Source of the DNA: Excoecaria cochinchinensis
Lineage: Eukaryota > Streptophyta > Magnoliopsida > Malpighiales > Euphorbiaceae
Length of the DNA stretch: 64,000 bases
Direction: 5' to 3'
Assembly: GCA_947683425.1 (NCBI GenBank)
Contig: CANTUQ010000003.1
Span: forward strand, 5,615,501-5,679,500
The notes beneath the pieces were generated by a model that searched no databases, was not told where the DNA came from, and saw only the letters and a list, made by a program, of their open reading frames with translations. How positions within the stretch are numbered: position 1 is the first letter of the stretch; each line of letters starts with the position of its first letter. Shown here piece after piece: positions 21,878-33,278 of this stretch. The translations under genes and the position numbers were made by a program.

Positions 21878-24654
21878 CAACTGTAACACCCCCTACCCAT
21901 ACGTAGGCGATCCCATCCGAATCGGAGTGAGATGCCGTATGAGTCAGGGTGTCGCCACACGGATACAATCTAAAGCATACAATCATACATAACCATACAT
22001 ACATAAATTACAGCGGAAATAAAAACTTTTAAGAAATATCATCATCATGCATTAATATAACAACATACATTACGATAATTGCCTGATCACAGCTGGTAAA
22101 AAAAAAATAACATCTCCAAAACAACCCTTCGGTCTTACATATAAATACATATACAAACAGATACAGAAATATAGAATTAAAAATACAAGAGCTAAAAATA
22201 AAAATATAATAAAACACTTGTAACTCCTATTTGGCCAACCCTGCAGATGCGCAACTCGAGCGAAAACCAAAATCCTGCCACCTACACGGGAAAAGAACCC
22301 GTGCTAAGCGATAACGCTTAGTGGGGAGGAACTAAAACAACAGGGCACTATGCAATATATGACTATACTCATGCACAATACATATAGATTGCATGCATAA
22401 ACCAGGTTCACTAAAATGTCAGAATCACAGGAGGCAAAATGCGCAAACACTAAGATGTTTAAACAAGCTGAGATAATATGATAATAATAATATCAAAACA
22501 CTAACTGCAAACTGATACACAAGGTTAAAGAGGAACCATAACACATTACAGAAATTCAACAGGTCATGCAAATATAGGTGCGTACACATTCAGCAATACT
22601 TACCGAGGCAATCCGCGAGATATGATGCACAGCATACCCAAGTCATCAGAGACATATCATAACATAATTACTAATTTTACAACATGCAACTATGGTACAA
22701 AATGCACATACATTAGCTGGAACTGATGTATAAGATTAATTGCGCAGTACTCCCGCATCACGATACTAATACATATATTAGCATACAATAAAATGCAAAC
22801 ACATGCCAACATGCCGAAATCACTGCAATAACAGAAGCCCAAGAAATATATAATATGACACTACATTCATAGCATATGAGAGTTCATGATCACAATCATA
22901 TTCACATACCTCTTGTCTTAACCGAACGAATTCACAATTATAAGCATAACGTTAGCATTCTTATATTTTTAACAACAAAGCACCTGAACTGATAAAGCAT
23001 CGTGCTAAGCGATAAACGATTAGCGGGGGAAACACAACAAAAAAGTGGATGGCCATTCACAATGGTTGCCTAGCACACCTACGATATGACATATGTGGAT
23101 AATCATGTCAGATATATAATTATGCTTGCAGAATAGAGACATACATTTAGAAGCTCATATCTATATTCATATACATATTAACTGATTTCTCAAATCATTA
23201 TCATGCTCATTCGGATATCACATTCTAATAATCATATCGAAGCAAACCAAAGCAAACAGAACACCTGCCGACTCACAATAGTGCATAACGAGTATACAGA
23301 CAGTACCTTACTGGTATGAATCAAATACAGAAAGTACCTTACAGATACGAATCGAAAAACCATTTAATTTTTATCACATTTAAAAACCTTTTACTGAGGG
23401 GATCTTGAAAAAGATCCAAACACATTGAAAAGGATCGCGGGGATCCGAACACATTAAAAAGGGTTCGCGAGGAACAAAACGGGGGCCCTAATTGGGGTCC
23501 AAATGTCCAAAGGTGCTACAGTTAAAAAGACTCTATTAGGCATGCCTAACTATCCACTAGACTAACTCTCGCAGGTCATGCATAGAGAAATTCACATATT
23601 GAGTTCATAACTTAAGGTAATAAGTAACCCATTCCGGATTCAACTAGCATTCAATAATTTTCTAGAGCAAAAATACTAAACACATTTAAGCATAGCACAT
23701 TATTCATCGCAAGACTCACAAATCTAAGGCTTGCATAATACATCGAACTCATTTCATAATATTCACCAAATTGCTCATATATCATTCACTGGTTCATGGA
23801 TGCATAGTTCATCATATCAATCATGCATAAAACCCATTTACACAATTTAAATCTCAGCAATATGTATATCCAAAACACAACATTTAATTTATCATGGATA
23901 ACATGTTATTTGTCACGAAAAAATCATGATATTACACATATAAGCAAGATAATATAGCATACAACAGTAAAAAACAAAGAAAATACATTTAAACCATTTT
24001 AGAAAAACAGAGCATGTGAGAGAAATAGGGCATACTGGAGTCACTGCTGCAATCGTGACAAAGTCGTGCTCTGGACAGAATGGCCAGGGACGTGTCGTGA
24101 GCATTGCTCACGACTCTCACAAGTTCTCAGCCTTCAGACGCGAGAGCTAGAAATTTCATTCTGTCGTCCTCGCGATAGCATCAGGATTTCCATATCTCAA
24201 CAAAAAGGCAGGAAGCCTAGAAAATTCAAATCAAAACCATTTTCACCCAAATCAGACTTAAACTCCAACTGACCTCAAAACAGGCCTTCCAGACACCATA
24301 ACCAACATAAACAACATATTTCCACAATTAATTCCAAATAAATCATCAGTTCACAAATCAATATCTCGATAATTAGAAAACTAAAAAATTTGAAGCCCAA
24401 AATTAATTGACTTCACATTATTCCAGAATTTCATGCATATCTCAAACATATGAACATCAACTTAAGAAAGTTCCCAAATTCATGCATAACACATTCCGAA
24501 TCCAAACAAACATTCAATAATATAGCACAGCAAAATTTACCATTAAATAATGTGAGGAAACTAAAATGACACTAAATAATATTTAAAAACATAAAATAGT
24601 AAAAACGGGACGAAAACGGAAAGAATCGAAAACATTAAAATTTGGGGGATAGTA

Positions 24655-24880
24655 GCGCTTTACACAACAGTATGACCAATCCATACCGCCGTGTAAGGCA
24701 CTTTACATGGGGGTATGGCCTAGTCCATACCGCCGTGTAACATGCCTAACACGCTGGGCAGTAACGTTTCACACGGCGGTATGACCAATCCATACCGCCA
24801 TGTAAGATGCCCAGAAAAGGCCCTAAAGAACACTCACGATTCACACGGTGGTAAGGCCCTCCATACCGCCATGTGACTTG
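24655..24880. repeat. Inverted-repeat cluster cacggcggtatg/cataccgccgtg
   Basis: Four units of paired arms, the best at 24773-24812 where cacggcggtatg and cataccgccatg flank accaatc. One more unit and a partial one are in the left LTR at 21787-21850. Arms differ by C/T or G/A changes at CpG sites. Confidence 0.85.
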
Positions 24881-25474
24881 CCCAAATTCCAGATTTGTGC
24901 AGAAAATCAACATAAGTTTTACCCCAAAACACACGTACTTCTAAATGACACAAACAAGCCATTAAAAATCCAACTCAAAAATCACTTTTCCAACTTAAAA
25001 CTCACATACAACATGCAATAAACATGGTACATCATTCAATCAACCAGCCATTGAACATCCATAATCCAATAACTATCACATATGCAAAATTCACAAATTC
25101 ACAATCTTAAATTCACAATATAAATTCTTAACTCCACTAACTCAAACCTCATGTCACACATACCATTTTAAACTCCAAGCATCATACAATCTCCAGCAAT
25201 TCATAAAACACAAGATCATCAAAACATAACATTTCCCCAAATTAATTGATGCATATACACATACCAAGTCACTCTAAATTTCAGACATCAACACACACAC
25301 ACTGACTTGATCCGAAAAGAGAAAGAAGGCAGAAGCAAACTCCCAAACTTCCAAACCAAACCAAACCAGACATAAAAAAAATAAAGCTCCCAAACCTCTT
25401 TGAAGAACAACCGAGTTGTTCTCTTCAAGCTTGAACCTTCCCTTTTCCTTTATCTTTCTTCTTGACACCAATCA

Positions 25475-25586
25475 CTTGCACAAACAAAACCCAGAAATTA
25501 CTCATCCAAAACCTTAGCTTAATAACAAGCAAAAATAGAAGAAGGTGAAGCCCAAAATGCAGGAAACCCTAACCCCAAACACTTAC
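25475..25586 (-). other. Putative leader intron, E5 LTR
   Basis: Minus-strand donor AAGAG|GTAAGTGTT (25586) and a weak acceptor TTTGTGCAAG (25475), 112 bp. The exon ends KGKGKVQA and then TGA at 25427-25425. Confidence 0.4.
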
Positions 25587-26043
25587 CTCTTCAAGCTACC
25601 CATAACTCCACCTAAATGGCTCCAGCTTACACACACAACCAGGGGATGAAGAGCAAGAAATGGAAAAAGAAAGAAAGAAGAGAAAAGAGAGGAGAAGAGA
25701 GAGCAGGAACGGGAAACCAGTTTCTACCCTTCTCTCTCTCTTCTTTTTCCTTTTCTTCTTTTTCCCCATTAAAAGCACACACCAACCAAGTCCACATGGC
25801 AAAGTCCTATTTGTCCCAAATCAAAATATCTTGTCTTATATCACACTTGATCCTTGGCAAACTCCCATTAACCCTTGCCAATTACACTTCACTCACTAAA
25901 GAACATTATTTCCTTATCAACTTAAATTATCTTTTCAATTAGGTCCCCAATACTCAAATTTCCACATGCACAAATTATCGAATTGTCCTTAAAATCCCTA
26001 CTTAGCTTGCCAATTCCGACTAGGCCCATTTTTGGTTGTTACA

Positions 26044-26402
26044 TTGCTAGATCTAGTGTAAAAACAGAATATAGAGCCATGGCTCTCGGTATATGTGAGC
26101 TTTTATGGCTGCAGAAGTTATTAGAAGAGCTAAAGTTGGCTGGAAAAGATAAACTCTCTCTGTATTGTGATAACCAAGCAGCAATCAGTATTGTGCATAA
26201 TCCTATTCAGTATGACCGGATGAAACACATTGAAATTGATCGACACTTCATCAAAGAAAAGCTAATTGATGGTGTCTTGAGTTTATTCCATGTGATGTCG
26301 GAAGGACAACTAGCTGATGTTTTCACAAAAGGACTCAACAGTCGAGCCTTTCATACATTAGTTTACAAGTTGGGCATGGGAAATATTTTTGCACCAACTT
26401 GA
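26044..26402 (+). pseudogene. Ty1/copia RNase H, second fragment
   Basis: Continues the frame interrupted at 18994: ARSSVKTEYRAMALGICELL, then LYCDNQAAISIVHNPIQYD (catalytic D), RMKHIEIDRHFIKEKLIDG (catalytic D in IDRHF) and QLADVFTKGLNSRAFH, with a stop at 26400. Typical C-terminus of copia pol. This piece alone has no disabling mutation. Confidence 0.92.
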
Positions 26403-26613
26403 AGGGGAGTGTTGATAATTATTGTTATATTCCGAGTTAAATTAGGATTCTTTTATTCCTACTTGGAGTTTATTTCCTAGTTAGTTTTATTTTCCTTATT
26501 GTAGTAGGACTAAAACTCTTTTATTCTCTCTATAAATAGCTTGTATATTGATTGTTTATACACAAGTGAGATAATAAGAAAAATCTCCTTTTCACAAAAT
26601 TCTACAATAGACA
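26403..26613 (+). mobile_element. Copia 3' end: PPT and short LTR
   Basis: The PPT aggggag (26403-26409) directly follows the pol stop. The LTR starts TGTTGATAATT at 26410 and ends near tctaca (26606) or tagaca (26613); length about 200 bp, usual for this copia type. A TATA box tataaata lies at 26531-26538. The 5' LTR is not in the window. Confidence 0.75.
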
Positions 26614-27589
26614 TTATAACTTTGGTTATTTATAAAAGGCATTCTTAATTAAATTGTGCTATGTTCATTGCATATGTTTGATTAAATATTAAACTTTATA
26701 ATAAAGTTATAGGTATATAAACATAGTGTAAAGGAAATCATGAAAGTGTTTATGATGTGAGATTCCTATTGCATGCAATTAAGTTATTACCTAAAATATC
26801 CCTGGTCATAGTATTAACAAGATGAGACATTAGTAATACGGATAAACTAACAAATGTTGTACTTCTTGACTATACAAGTTACAAGTATTGTGATACTTAA
26901 AGTAAACATGTGGATGGTTATTTTGAGAAACAAGTACATTAGAGATCTGACAAGAGAAACTTAACATGAATACTCATTCTATGTCAAGTCAAGAATACAT
27001 GCATATTAGTGGGGAAAGTATCCTTAGACTTGATGTTATTATAATAATCAAGTGGGAATTATTATACTTTGACTCCTATGCTTTTACAACTTTTCAGGGC
27101 TATACATAGCTCGGTGATTGGGTATAACTTGAACTGATTATAGGTAGCTGAATGACAAATATATGATTCACCACCCCAGAATTGAGTGGGGAACTTATCT
27201 CATTATTGTTATGCATCTTTGTTTAGGAATCTTTGGCCAAAGTGAAAATGCTAGGTGATAGTGATCACAAGGGAATTTTGGGAATAAAGATACAAATCAT
27301 GAGAATGAATATATTTAAGGTAAAGGAGTTTGACATTTATCCATACTCTGTACTTAAATGAGATATAAGAATGGTGAAAGGAATAATTGCACAATAACTA
27401 TATATTGAAGTGTTAAAGTCAAACCACTTGACTTTTCTATCACTTTGGTAATCATGATATTTGGCTAAAAGTCTCTCATGATTTGTATATAAATATATGA
27501 TAAATATTAATTCGAAATTAGTATAATAATTTCAAGAGTTTAAATTATGCAATCCTAGTTCAATTAAGATTTGCAATTATACTTTATAC
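26614..27589. other. AT-rich non-coding stretch
   Basis: I see no gene, RNA or clear repeat boundary. The text looks like old LTR or retroelement sequence (phrases such as aaactaacaaatgttgtac), but I cannot assign it. Confidence 0.4.
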
Positions 27590-28213
27590 TGTCAAGTAGC
27601 ACAAAAAACCCAATCCGTCACACACTATAAGGGTAAAGGTAAAAAGATAAAATCGAAATTGAAATAATTTGAGATATCATAATATCACATTGGAATAAGA
27701 GGAAGAGTTTATTTAGGCCAAATAATAGAATTTTGGCAGAGGGAGTTATTGAGTTTTGGTTTGTAAGGCCTTAACTTATACCCTAGTCATCTTGCATGCC
27801 ATTAGGGTTATGAGAGTGGCCTAAGTGAGTAATTAGTTAAGTGTATGTGTTTGGTGCTATAAGTGGTATTAAGTGGAAAGCTATAATTAAAATATGTCAT
27901 TAAACTTTATGGCCTAATTTACACTAAATGGATTATTTCATATGCTACTATGTGAATTAAGTTAATTAAGAGATTAAAGGACTAAAGAAGGAATTAAGGA
28001 GATGGCCAATCATTGATTAACAAATGACTTGATGGGATTTAAAGAATGGAGAATTTGATAAGCATGGCTTTATTAGCCATGTGGGGCAGTGGATTTGGTA
28101 ACTAAATCGATTCCCCTTCCTTCCATCTTCTTCTTCTTTAAGCTCCCAAGTCCTCTATTGATTTGATGGTCCAAGTGTTGTTCAAGGAAGCAAATTGAAT
28201 CTTAGCTTGTGAG

Positions 28214-28307
28214 GTAAGTGTTAGTTTCTTCTCCTTCTATCCATGCATTTTGGTGATTAGGAGCAAAAAGCTTAATGTATAAATGATGGATTTTGATTGA
28301 TTTGTAG
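28214..28307 (+). other. Putative leader intron
   Basis: Donor TGTGAG|GTAAGTGTT, acceptor TTGATTTGTAG, 94 bp. The exon reads KQSGAKRKERVGEEGAN and then stop. Confidence 0.45.
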
Positions 28308-29029
28308 TTGATAAACAAAGTGGAGCTAAAAGAAAGGAAAGAGTGGGAGAAGAAGGAGCTAATTGAGCTTGAAGCAAGCCAAAAAGATGGTTTGGGAATT
28401 TATTGTGGTTTATGTGTATTTTTGCTTGATTACTTTACTTGAGGCATTTTTTATGATGTTGAGTTGAATTGAATTGGGTATGTGTGGTTAATTATGAGAA
28501 TTGAGTTAATTTGGATAAGATGATGTTTGAAAAGGAAATTTTTCCTAAAGGTCATGTTTGAAAAGGAAATTTTGCCTAAGGGTTAGAATGACTTTTTGTG
28601 GCTGTTTTAGCCATAAGTTGAGTTTTATAACTTCTAATGACCTCATTCTAGTTGGATTAGAACCAAAACATTTGTTTCTAAAAATGTCCTAGAAATAGCT
28701 ATAATTTATTTTTGATTCTAAGGCCTTCAAAATTGCATAAAATTGTAGCCTTTTTCTAGAACAGGGTCTTTGGAACAGTTTAGGTTTCTTAGGCCATATC
28801 TATTTGGTCCAAGGTCAAAATGATTTGAAACTTATGCCACTAGAAATCTAACACCTAGGGGATTAATTGTTATGGGGCCACTTTGGCTAAAAATGAGCTT
28901 TACCTGATTTTTTTGCTGTGAAAGTGAACCTTTCATTCTATTTTGAAAAGATGAATTTTGGGTTTTAAAGTGAGGGAATTAGTTCAGTTGCTCTTAATAT
29001 TTTCGCGCGAGGGATAGTGTGTCGGTCAT

Positions 29030-29222
29030 GATCGATGGCCATCCCTCTAGCATGTTTTATCAAGGCGGATGGAGATGAGGTAGTGTGGCCGTCCCTTAGG
29101 TGTGGCCTTACAAGGGACGAGCATGCATTGATCGACGATAGTCCCTCAGGCACAAGTTACTAGGGACCGGCTATAGTGAAGCGATGGCCGTCTCTTGGGT
29201 GTGGTTCACTAGGGATGGGCAG
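29030..29222 (+). repeat. Four ~50-bp tandem hairpin units
   Basis: Each unit has a variant of ggccgtcccttagg ... ttacaagggacg, i.e. gtccct/agggac arms around about 20 bases. Units are diverged, and the first has lost much of its right arm. Confidence 0.75.
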
Positions 29223-29226
29223 GTGT

Positions 29227-29367
29227 TGTAATGGCCCGAATACTGGGTCAGTAGTCGTCAATGAATTATGTAGAGTATGTAGTGTGAATTTCAGGTGGAA
29301 ATATCAGTAATTGGGTCCAAAAAGAAAGTAGAGAAGCAAGGTTAAATGTGCTAAGACCAAGGAAGCC
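29227..29367 (+). mobile_element. LTR start fragment
   Basis: Begins TGTAATGGCCCGAATACTGG, resembling a + strand gypsy LTR start, and is cut 141 bp later by the E6 LTR. Confidence 0.45.
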
Positions 29368-31992
29368 TGTAACGACCTAGATACATCCTAGTAGGATTTG
29401 TTATGATTTGGAATGTATATGGGTGTGTATTTGTAAAAAATAACACTTTTGAATGATTGTTTGGGTGAGAGGAAGAATTGGAAAGAAGATTGGTCAAGTT
29501 TTATTTTTTAGAATTTCTTGTTTAGCTTATGTCTCGAGCGCGAAAGAACGCGCTAGTTAAATTTCATTTTAAGCGGGATTTAAGTAGATTTTGAGTTGGG
29601 TTTAGACATGTGGTAGTCATACAAGGAGTTTGGAAGGGTTTGGGACACATGTCTTGAGATAGACATGTGGCTTTGACAGGATGTGCCAAGTGGACTTTTG
29701 CATGCAATATAAGTGATTTGAGTGGGAAAATCTGTCCTCATTCTTGTTTGGCATGCAAATAGTGATATCCCTCTCTTTCTCAGTTTCACCTCCTCTTCCT
29801 TCTTTGATTTTGTTTTCCTTTGGCTAATTTCTGCATTGGATTGTTTGAAGAGGTTATTAAGGGATTAAGAAGGTAAGTGTGACTTAGCTTTGTATTGGGC
29901 CTTCTTCTACTCAATTTCTGTTTTGGTTAGAGTTGGTTGTGCAATGGACTAAGAGGTGTTGTATTGGTTTTCTTTGCTATGTTTCAAGTTCCGGATAGAA
30001 GGATTAAGAAGGGCAAGGACAAGATTTGAGATTCGGAGTTTCGGTTGCACTTCTAGAGGTAGGGATCGTTTGACCTTTGATTTTTGCATGTGTAGTTAAT
30101 TGTGATGTAGTGTCAACTGATGCATGTTTAATGTGTTAATTGATATTTGATATAATTGAAAAGTAAAATGGATTTGTGTTGAAGTGTTAGTTGAATTGCC
30201 ATGAGTATAATCTAGTGACAATGTATGAACCCTAGTTGTAGGGGAAAACTCTGCTCAGATTGTATTAGACATCCATGTGATGTTTTTGTGATAGGTGGAG
30301 TTTAACAACTCCACTTTAAGTTAGTATTGTGCCATTAGAACCATGACTTCTATATCTATATAAGTCCCAGAAATGACTATGATCAAATTCTGGATCTAAG
30401 TGCCCCAAACATGGCCAAAACATAAGTGTCTCTATTATGTCAGGTCCATTGGAACAATATAGTGTCTTTAGCTCATATCTTATGTTTTATTTGTCTAGAT
30501 GACCTGTAACTTGTTCCATTAGAAACTTAACATCCTAGAGAACAATTGTTAAGAAGTACATTTTGCCTAAAATTGAGGTTTAGATATTAGTTTATGCGGT
30601 ACACGTTTGAGGTGAAAAGCAGTCTCGTTGGGCACCTATGGGAGCCTACTATCACGAGCACAACAGGGGTCACGAGTGTGACAGAACCAGTTACAGGATG
30701 GACTTTCCTTCACATTTTTATCCCATGGTTGGCACGAATCATTTCCCACCTTTACCCACCCCCCCCCCCCCCCCTCCCTCTAGTTTTAGTGTGTTTATCC
30801 TTCCCGGAATGCACCCGAACTTCTCTTCAAGTTCCTATAACTTATCCAATTCATGTTTAACATTATGAGATGAGTATATGAACTTTTGTCAATGGAAATT
30901 ATATGTAAGTGTGGCTTTGGCATATTACCTTGATAAAGGAATTAAATGTGTACATGCTTTTTAGTTATTGAATCATAATGGTATGTGTATTGGTTTGGTG
31001 AACTATATGAGTATGTTTGAACATGCATATTATATATCATAGGTATTATTTGCTAGTAGGAATTGTACATGATTTGAGTGAAATGTGATTGTGATTGAAT
31101 ATGTAAATATGTGTTATGATAATTAAAGTGTCAACGAGCCCGAAGTGTCAAGTTGGTGGATATATAAGCATGCCTATAAAGGGTTTTGCACGGCTGCTTT
31201 ATAGACCGTTATGGTCTTTTGCCTTGAGACTTTAGTCTCTTTTATTACCTCTGGGTATACGAATATTTTCAGACTTATGTCTTTTGTTTTAGATACTAAA
31301 TTTCATCGGTATCTTTTGTACCCGTATCCACAGTCCATGAGAGTTCAGGCTTCTTGTTTGCTTTTGTGTTGATCGAGCTTATGCTTTTTATGATGGAATG
31401 ATTGTTTTGTTTTGAGCATTTCATATTAATGCTTTTGGCTCAGTTATGTTCATCAAGTGGATTTGATATTGTTAACATTCCCTTATGTGTTACGTATATA
31501 GGAATGTTATGGTGCTTTGAGCATGTTAGTTTTGATAAGATTGAATTGTACATGTTATAATTTTGTAATTGACTTTGCATTTACGCCTTGGCATGATATG
31601 TGTATACTGTTATGCATGCTTTTGCTGTCCTTTGTTTTTGTACATCCCCACTAAGCGCTATCGCTTAGGACAGATGTTTGTTTCCTTGTAGGTTTGCAGG
31701 ATTGGTTTGGTTTTGGGTCGCGCATCTGCTGGCCACAAAGAGTTAAAGTCTTCTTTTTGTACTAGTATAGGGATAAATTGTATAGTCCAGTGTTTCTTGT
31801 ACGTTTTGTAACTTTTTGTAAGGCATGTAATTTTGATATGTAATGTAATGAATTAGTATATGTATACTTTATAAGTTTAGTTATGCAAGTTTATATGGTT
31901 ATTCATGAGTGCTTCCGCTTTAGCTCTTGCTTGAATGTTTGTGTTGTGTGTAACATCTCGATATTCCTTTCAAAGGGTATTGAGGTGTTACA
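29368..31992 (+). mobile_element. E6 5' LTR
   Basis: TGTAACGACC to gaggtgttaca, 2625 bp. It has a leader intron (29873-29988), relics of the tcgcga-type motif (29530-29560, 30645-30690), a run of 16 C (30759-30774), hairpins agaccgttatggtct and gagactttagtctc (31200-31240), and the stem ctaagcgctatcgcttag at 31651-31668. Confidence 0.88.
29873..29988 (+). other. Putative leader intron, E6 5' LTR
   Basis: Donor AAGAAG|GTAAGTGTG (29873), acceptor CTATGTTTCAAG (29988), 116 bp. The exon codes IKKGKDKI and then stop. In the 3' LTR the donor (49906) survives but the acceptor is mutated. Confidence 0.45.
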
Positions 31993-31997
31993 AGTTG

Positions 31998-32010
31998 TGG
32001 TATTAGAGCA
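31998..32010 (+). other. E6 primer binding site
   Basis: TGGTATTAGAGCA, one mismatch to the tRNA-iMet complement, 5 bases after the LTR. Confidence 0.88.
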
Positions 32011-32119
32011 CCAGTTTAGTCGGTTCTAGTTCTATGTGAGTGTTTAAGTATAGAGTCTTTACATGAGATTCTGTCTTGAGTTGTGGCCAAATGCAGATGT
32101 TGTCTTGTGTAGTGTTTTT

Positions 32120-33268
32120 ATGGAGTTGGATCCGAGTGAGTATATGGGCAACACGATGGAAAGTGTTAATCCGGTCATAAGTGGTAATCCGGATAGGCCT
32201 GCATGTGAGCGTGCACCAGCAGGAGGTCAGGGTTTTTATTTTTATTCGGTGTTAGTACAAGGTTTACTTCAAGTGGTAGACAGATTGATTGCTCCCATGG
32301 CTCCTTCTGAGCTTTTGAGGAAAAGGGGAGCAGAAGAGTTTCATGGAACTTCATTGGACCAATCTTATATGGTAGAATTCTGGTTAGAGAGGATTGATCG
32401 GATTCCACAAGAGATATCTTGCCCTCCGCATCAGCGAGTTGTGTGTGCCATATCGCTTTTGCAAGGGTCGGCATATGATTGGTGGAAGCTCGTTCTTCTC
32501 AATCCACAGAGACCGGCTGAATTGACATGGGAACTTTTTGTGAAAGAATTTGAGCAAAAGTATGTTACCAAGGCCTATAGGGAAGCAAAGTGGAAGTAAT
32601 TTATAAGTTTGAAGCAAAAGAACCTGTCGGTTAGCGACTATGAGAAAGAGTTTGGTCGTTTGAGCAATTATGTACCTACTGCTTTGATGACTGAGAATTT
32701 CAAATGCCAACATTTCCAAGAGGGATTAAGAGAAGTGATTAGAGGTCCGTTCTCGGCCATGGCAGTTATGCATCCGGTTGGATATTATCAGTTAATGGCA
32801 GCGGCGATTAAATTAGAAGAATCAAAAGGGATCAAGCAAACGATGGAGCACAAGAGAAAAGTAACCGATGGTAATGTGTTTAGTAGTAAGAGAACTCGTG
32901 ATGGAGTTAGTGGATAGCATACTCAATGGTTGGGTCCAGTGCAAGAATCTAAAGGAAGTGTCTTGACCCCCTAGTAAGGAAAACAGTGTGCCAAAGTGTA
33001 TGCATTGCGAGAAATTTCATCGAGGCATGTGTAGGAAGATTTCAGGAGCTTGTTTCAAATGTGTCAACATGGAGCATATGCTTGCCAATTGTCCAAAAAT
33101 GAAAGAGAGCACGGTTCAGCAAGGTAAAAGAGGGAACACGGGAGTGACTGGATCTGCAAGAGGTGGAAGAATAAGTGATCGAGCATCACATGATATATTG
33201 GAAATTATTGTGTTTGATTTGTACAAGCTTTGTTGTGATAAGTGTTTTGCTATCTGTGTTATCGGGTG
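32120..33268 (+). pseudogene. E6 gag with CCHC knuckle, broken
   Basis: The start ATG at 32120 (MELDPSEYMGNTMESVNP) is preferred over the upstream one because ESVNP lies near the N-terminus in E1, E3 and E8. Capsid motifs: RLIAPMAPSELLRKRGAEEF, CPPHQRVVCAISLLQGSAYD, YVTKAYREAKW, DYEKEFGRLSNYVP. A CAA-to-TAA type stop interrupts at 32597 and a TAG at 32915; a frameshift leads into the knuckle CFKCVNMEHMLANC at about 33048. It ends near RASHDILEIIVFDL without a protease active site. Related to but clearly diverged from the Gag of E1, E3, E7 and E8. Confidence 0.85.
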
Positions 33269-33278
33269 AAATTTCGAC

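Larger units (their letters stand above)
18995..26043 (-). mobile_element. E5: gypsy deletion derivative, LTR-PBS scar-LTR
   Basis: It begins TGTAACACCCCC and ends ggttgttaca. It sits inside the copia RNase H gene with flanking direct repeat atgct (18990-18994) and ttgct (26044-26048), one mismatch. The left 18995-21852 repeats the first part of the right LTR (21882-26043). Between them only about 30 bp remain, including a degenerate PBS. The entire interior and the rest of the left LTR are gone. Confidence 0.85.
21882..26043 (-). mobile_element. E5 right (5') LTR, complete
   Basis: TGTAACACCCCC at 21882 to ggttgttaca at 26043, 4162 bp. It has stems at 22304-22321 and about 23003, a ladder 23280-23549, the CACGGCGGTATG inverted-repeat cluster 24655-24880, a splice pair 25475-25586, and purine-rich tracts 25650-25720 that read as a CT-rich leader on the sense strand. 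Confidence 0.85.
27590..29226 (+). mobile_element. Old gypsy-type LTR remnant
   Basis: No terminal motifs were identified, but the order of parts matches the other LTRs on the + strand: CT-rich leader (28110-28145), donor GAG|GTAAGTG (28214), acceptor TTTGTAG (28307), a KRKER-coding exon with stop, and a GC-rich array of 50-bp hairpin units at 29030-29222. Boundaries are uncertain. Confidence 0.5.

Noticed and set aside
25616..25942. 108-codon frame beginning with MAPAYTHNQG
   Set aside because: It lies in the leader region of the E5 LTR on the antisense strand; its lysine/arginine-rich part is the complement of a CT-rich leader.
30759..30774. Run of 16 C as a regulatory or integration signal
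   Set aside because: It is a homopolymer absent at the same place in the E6 3' LTR (near 50655); most likely slippage or a sequencing artefact.
32063..32119. Upstream ATG for E6 gag
   Set aside because: It adds 19 residues not found in related Gag proteins; ESVNP lies near the N-terminus when 32120 is used.
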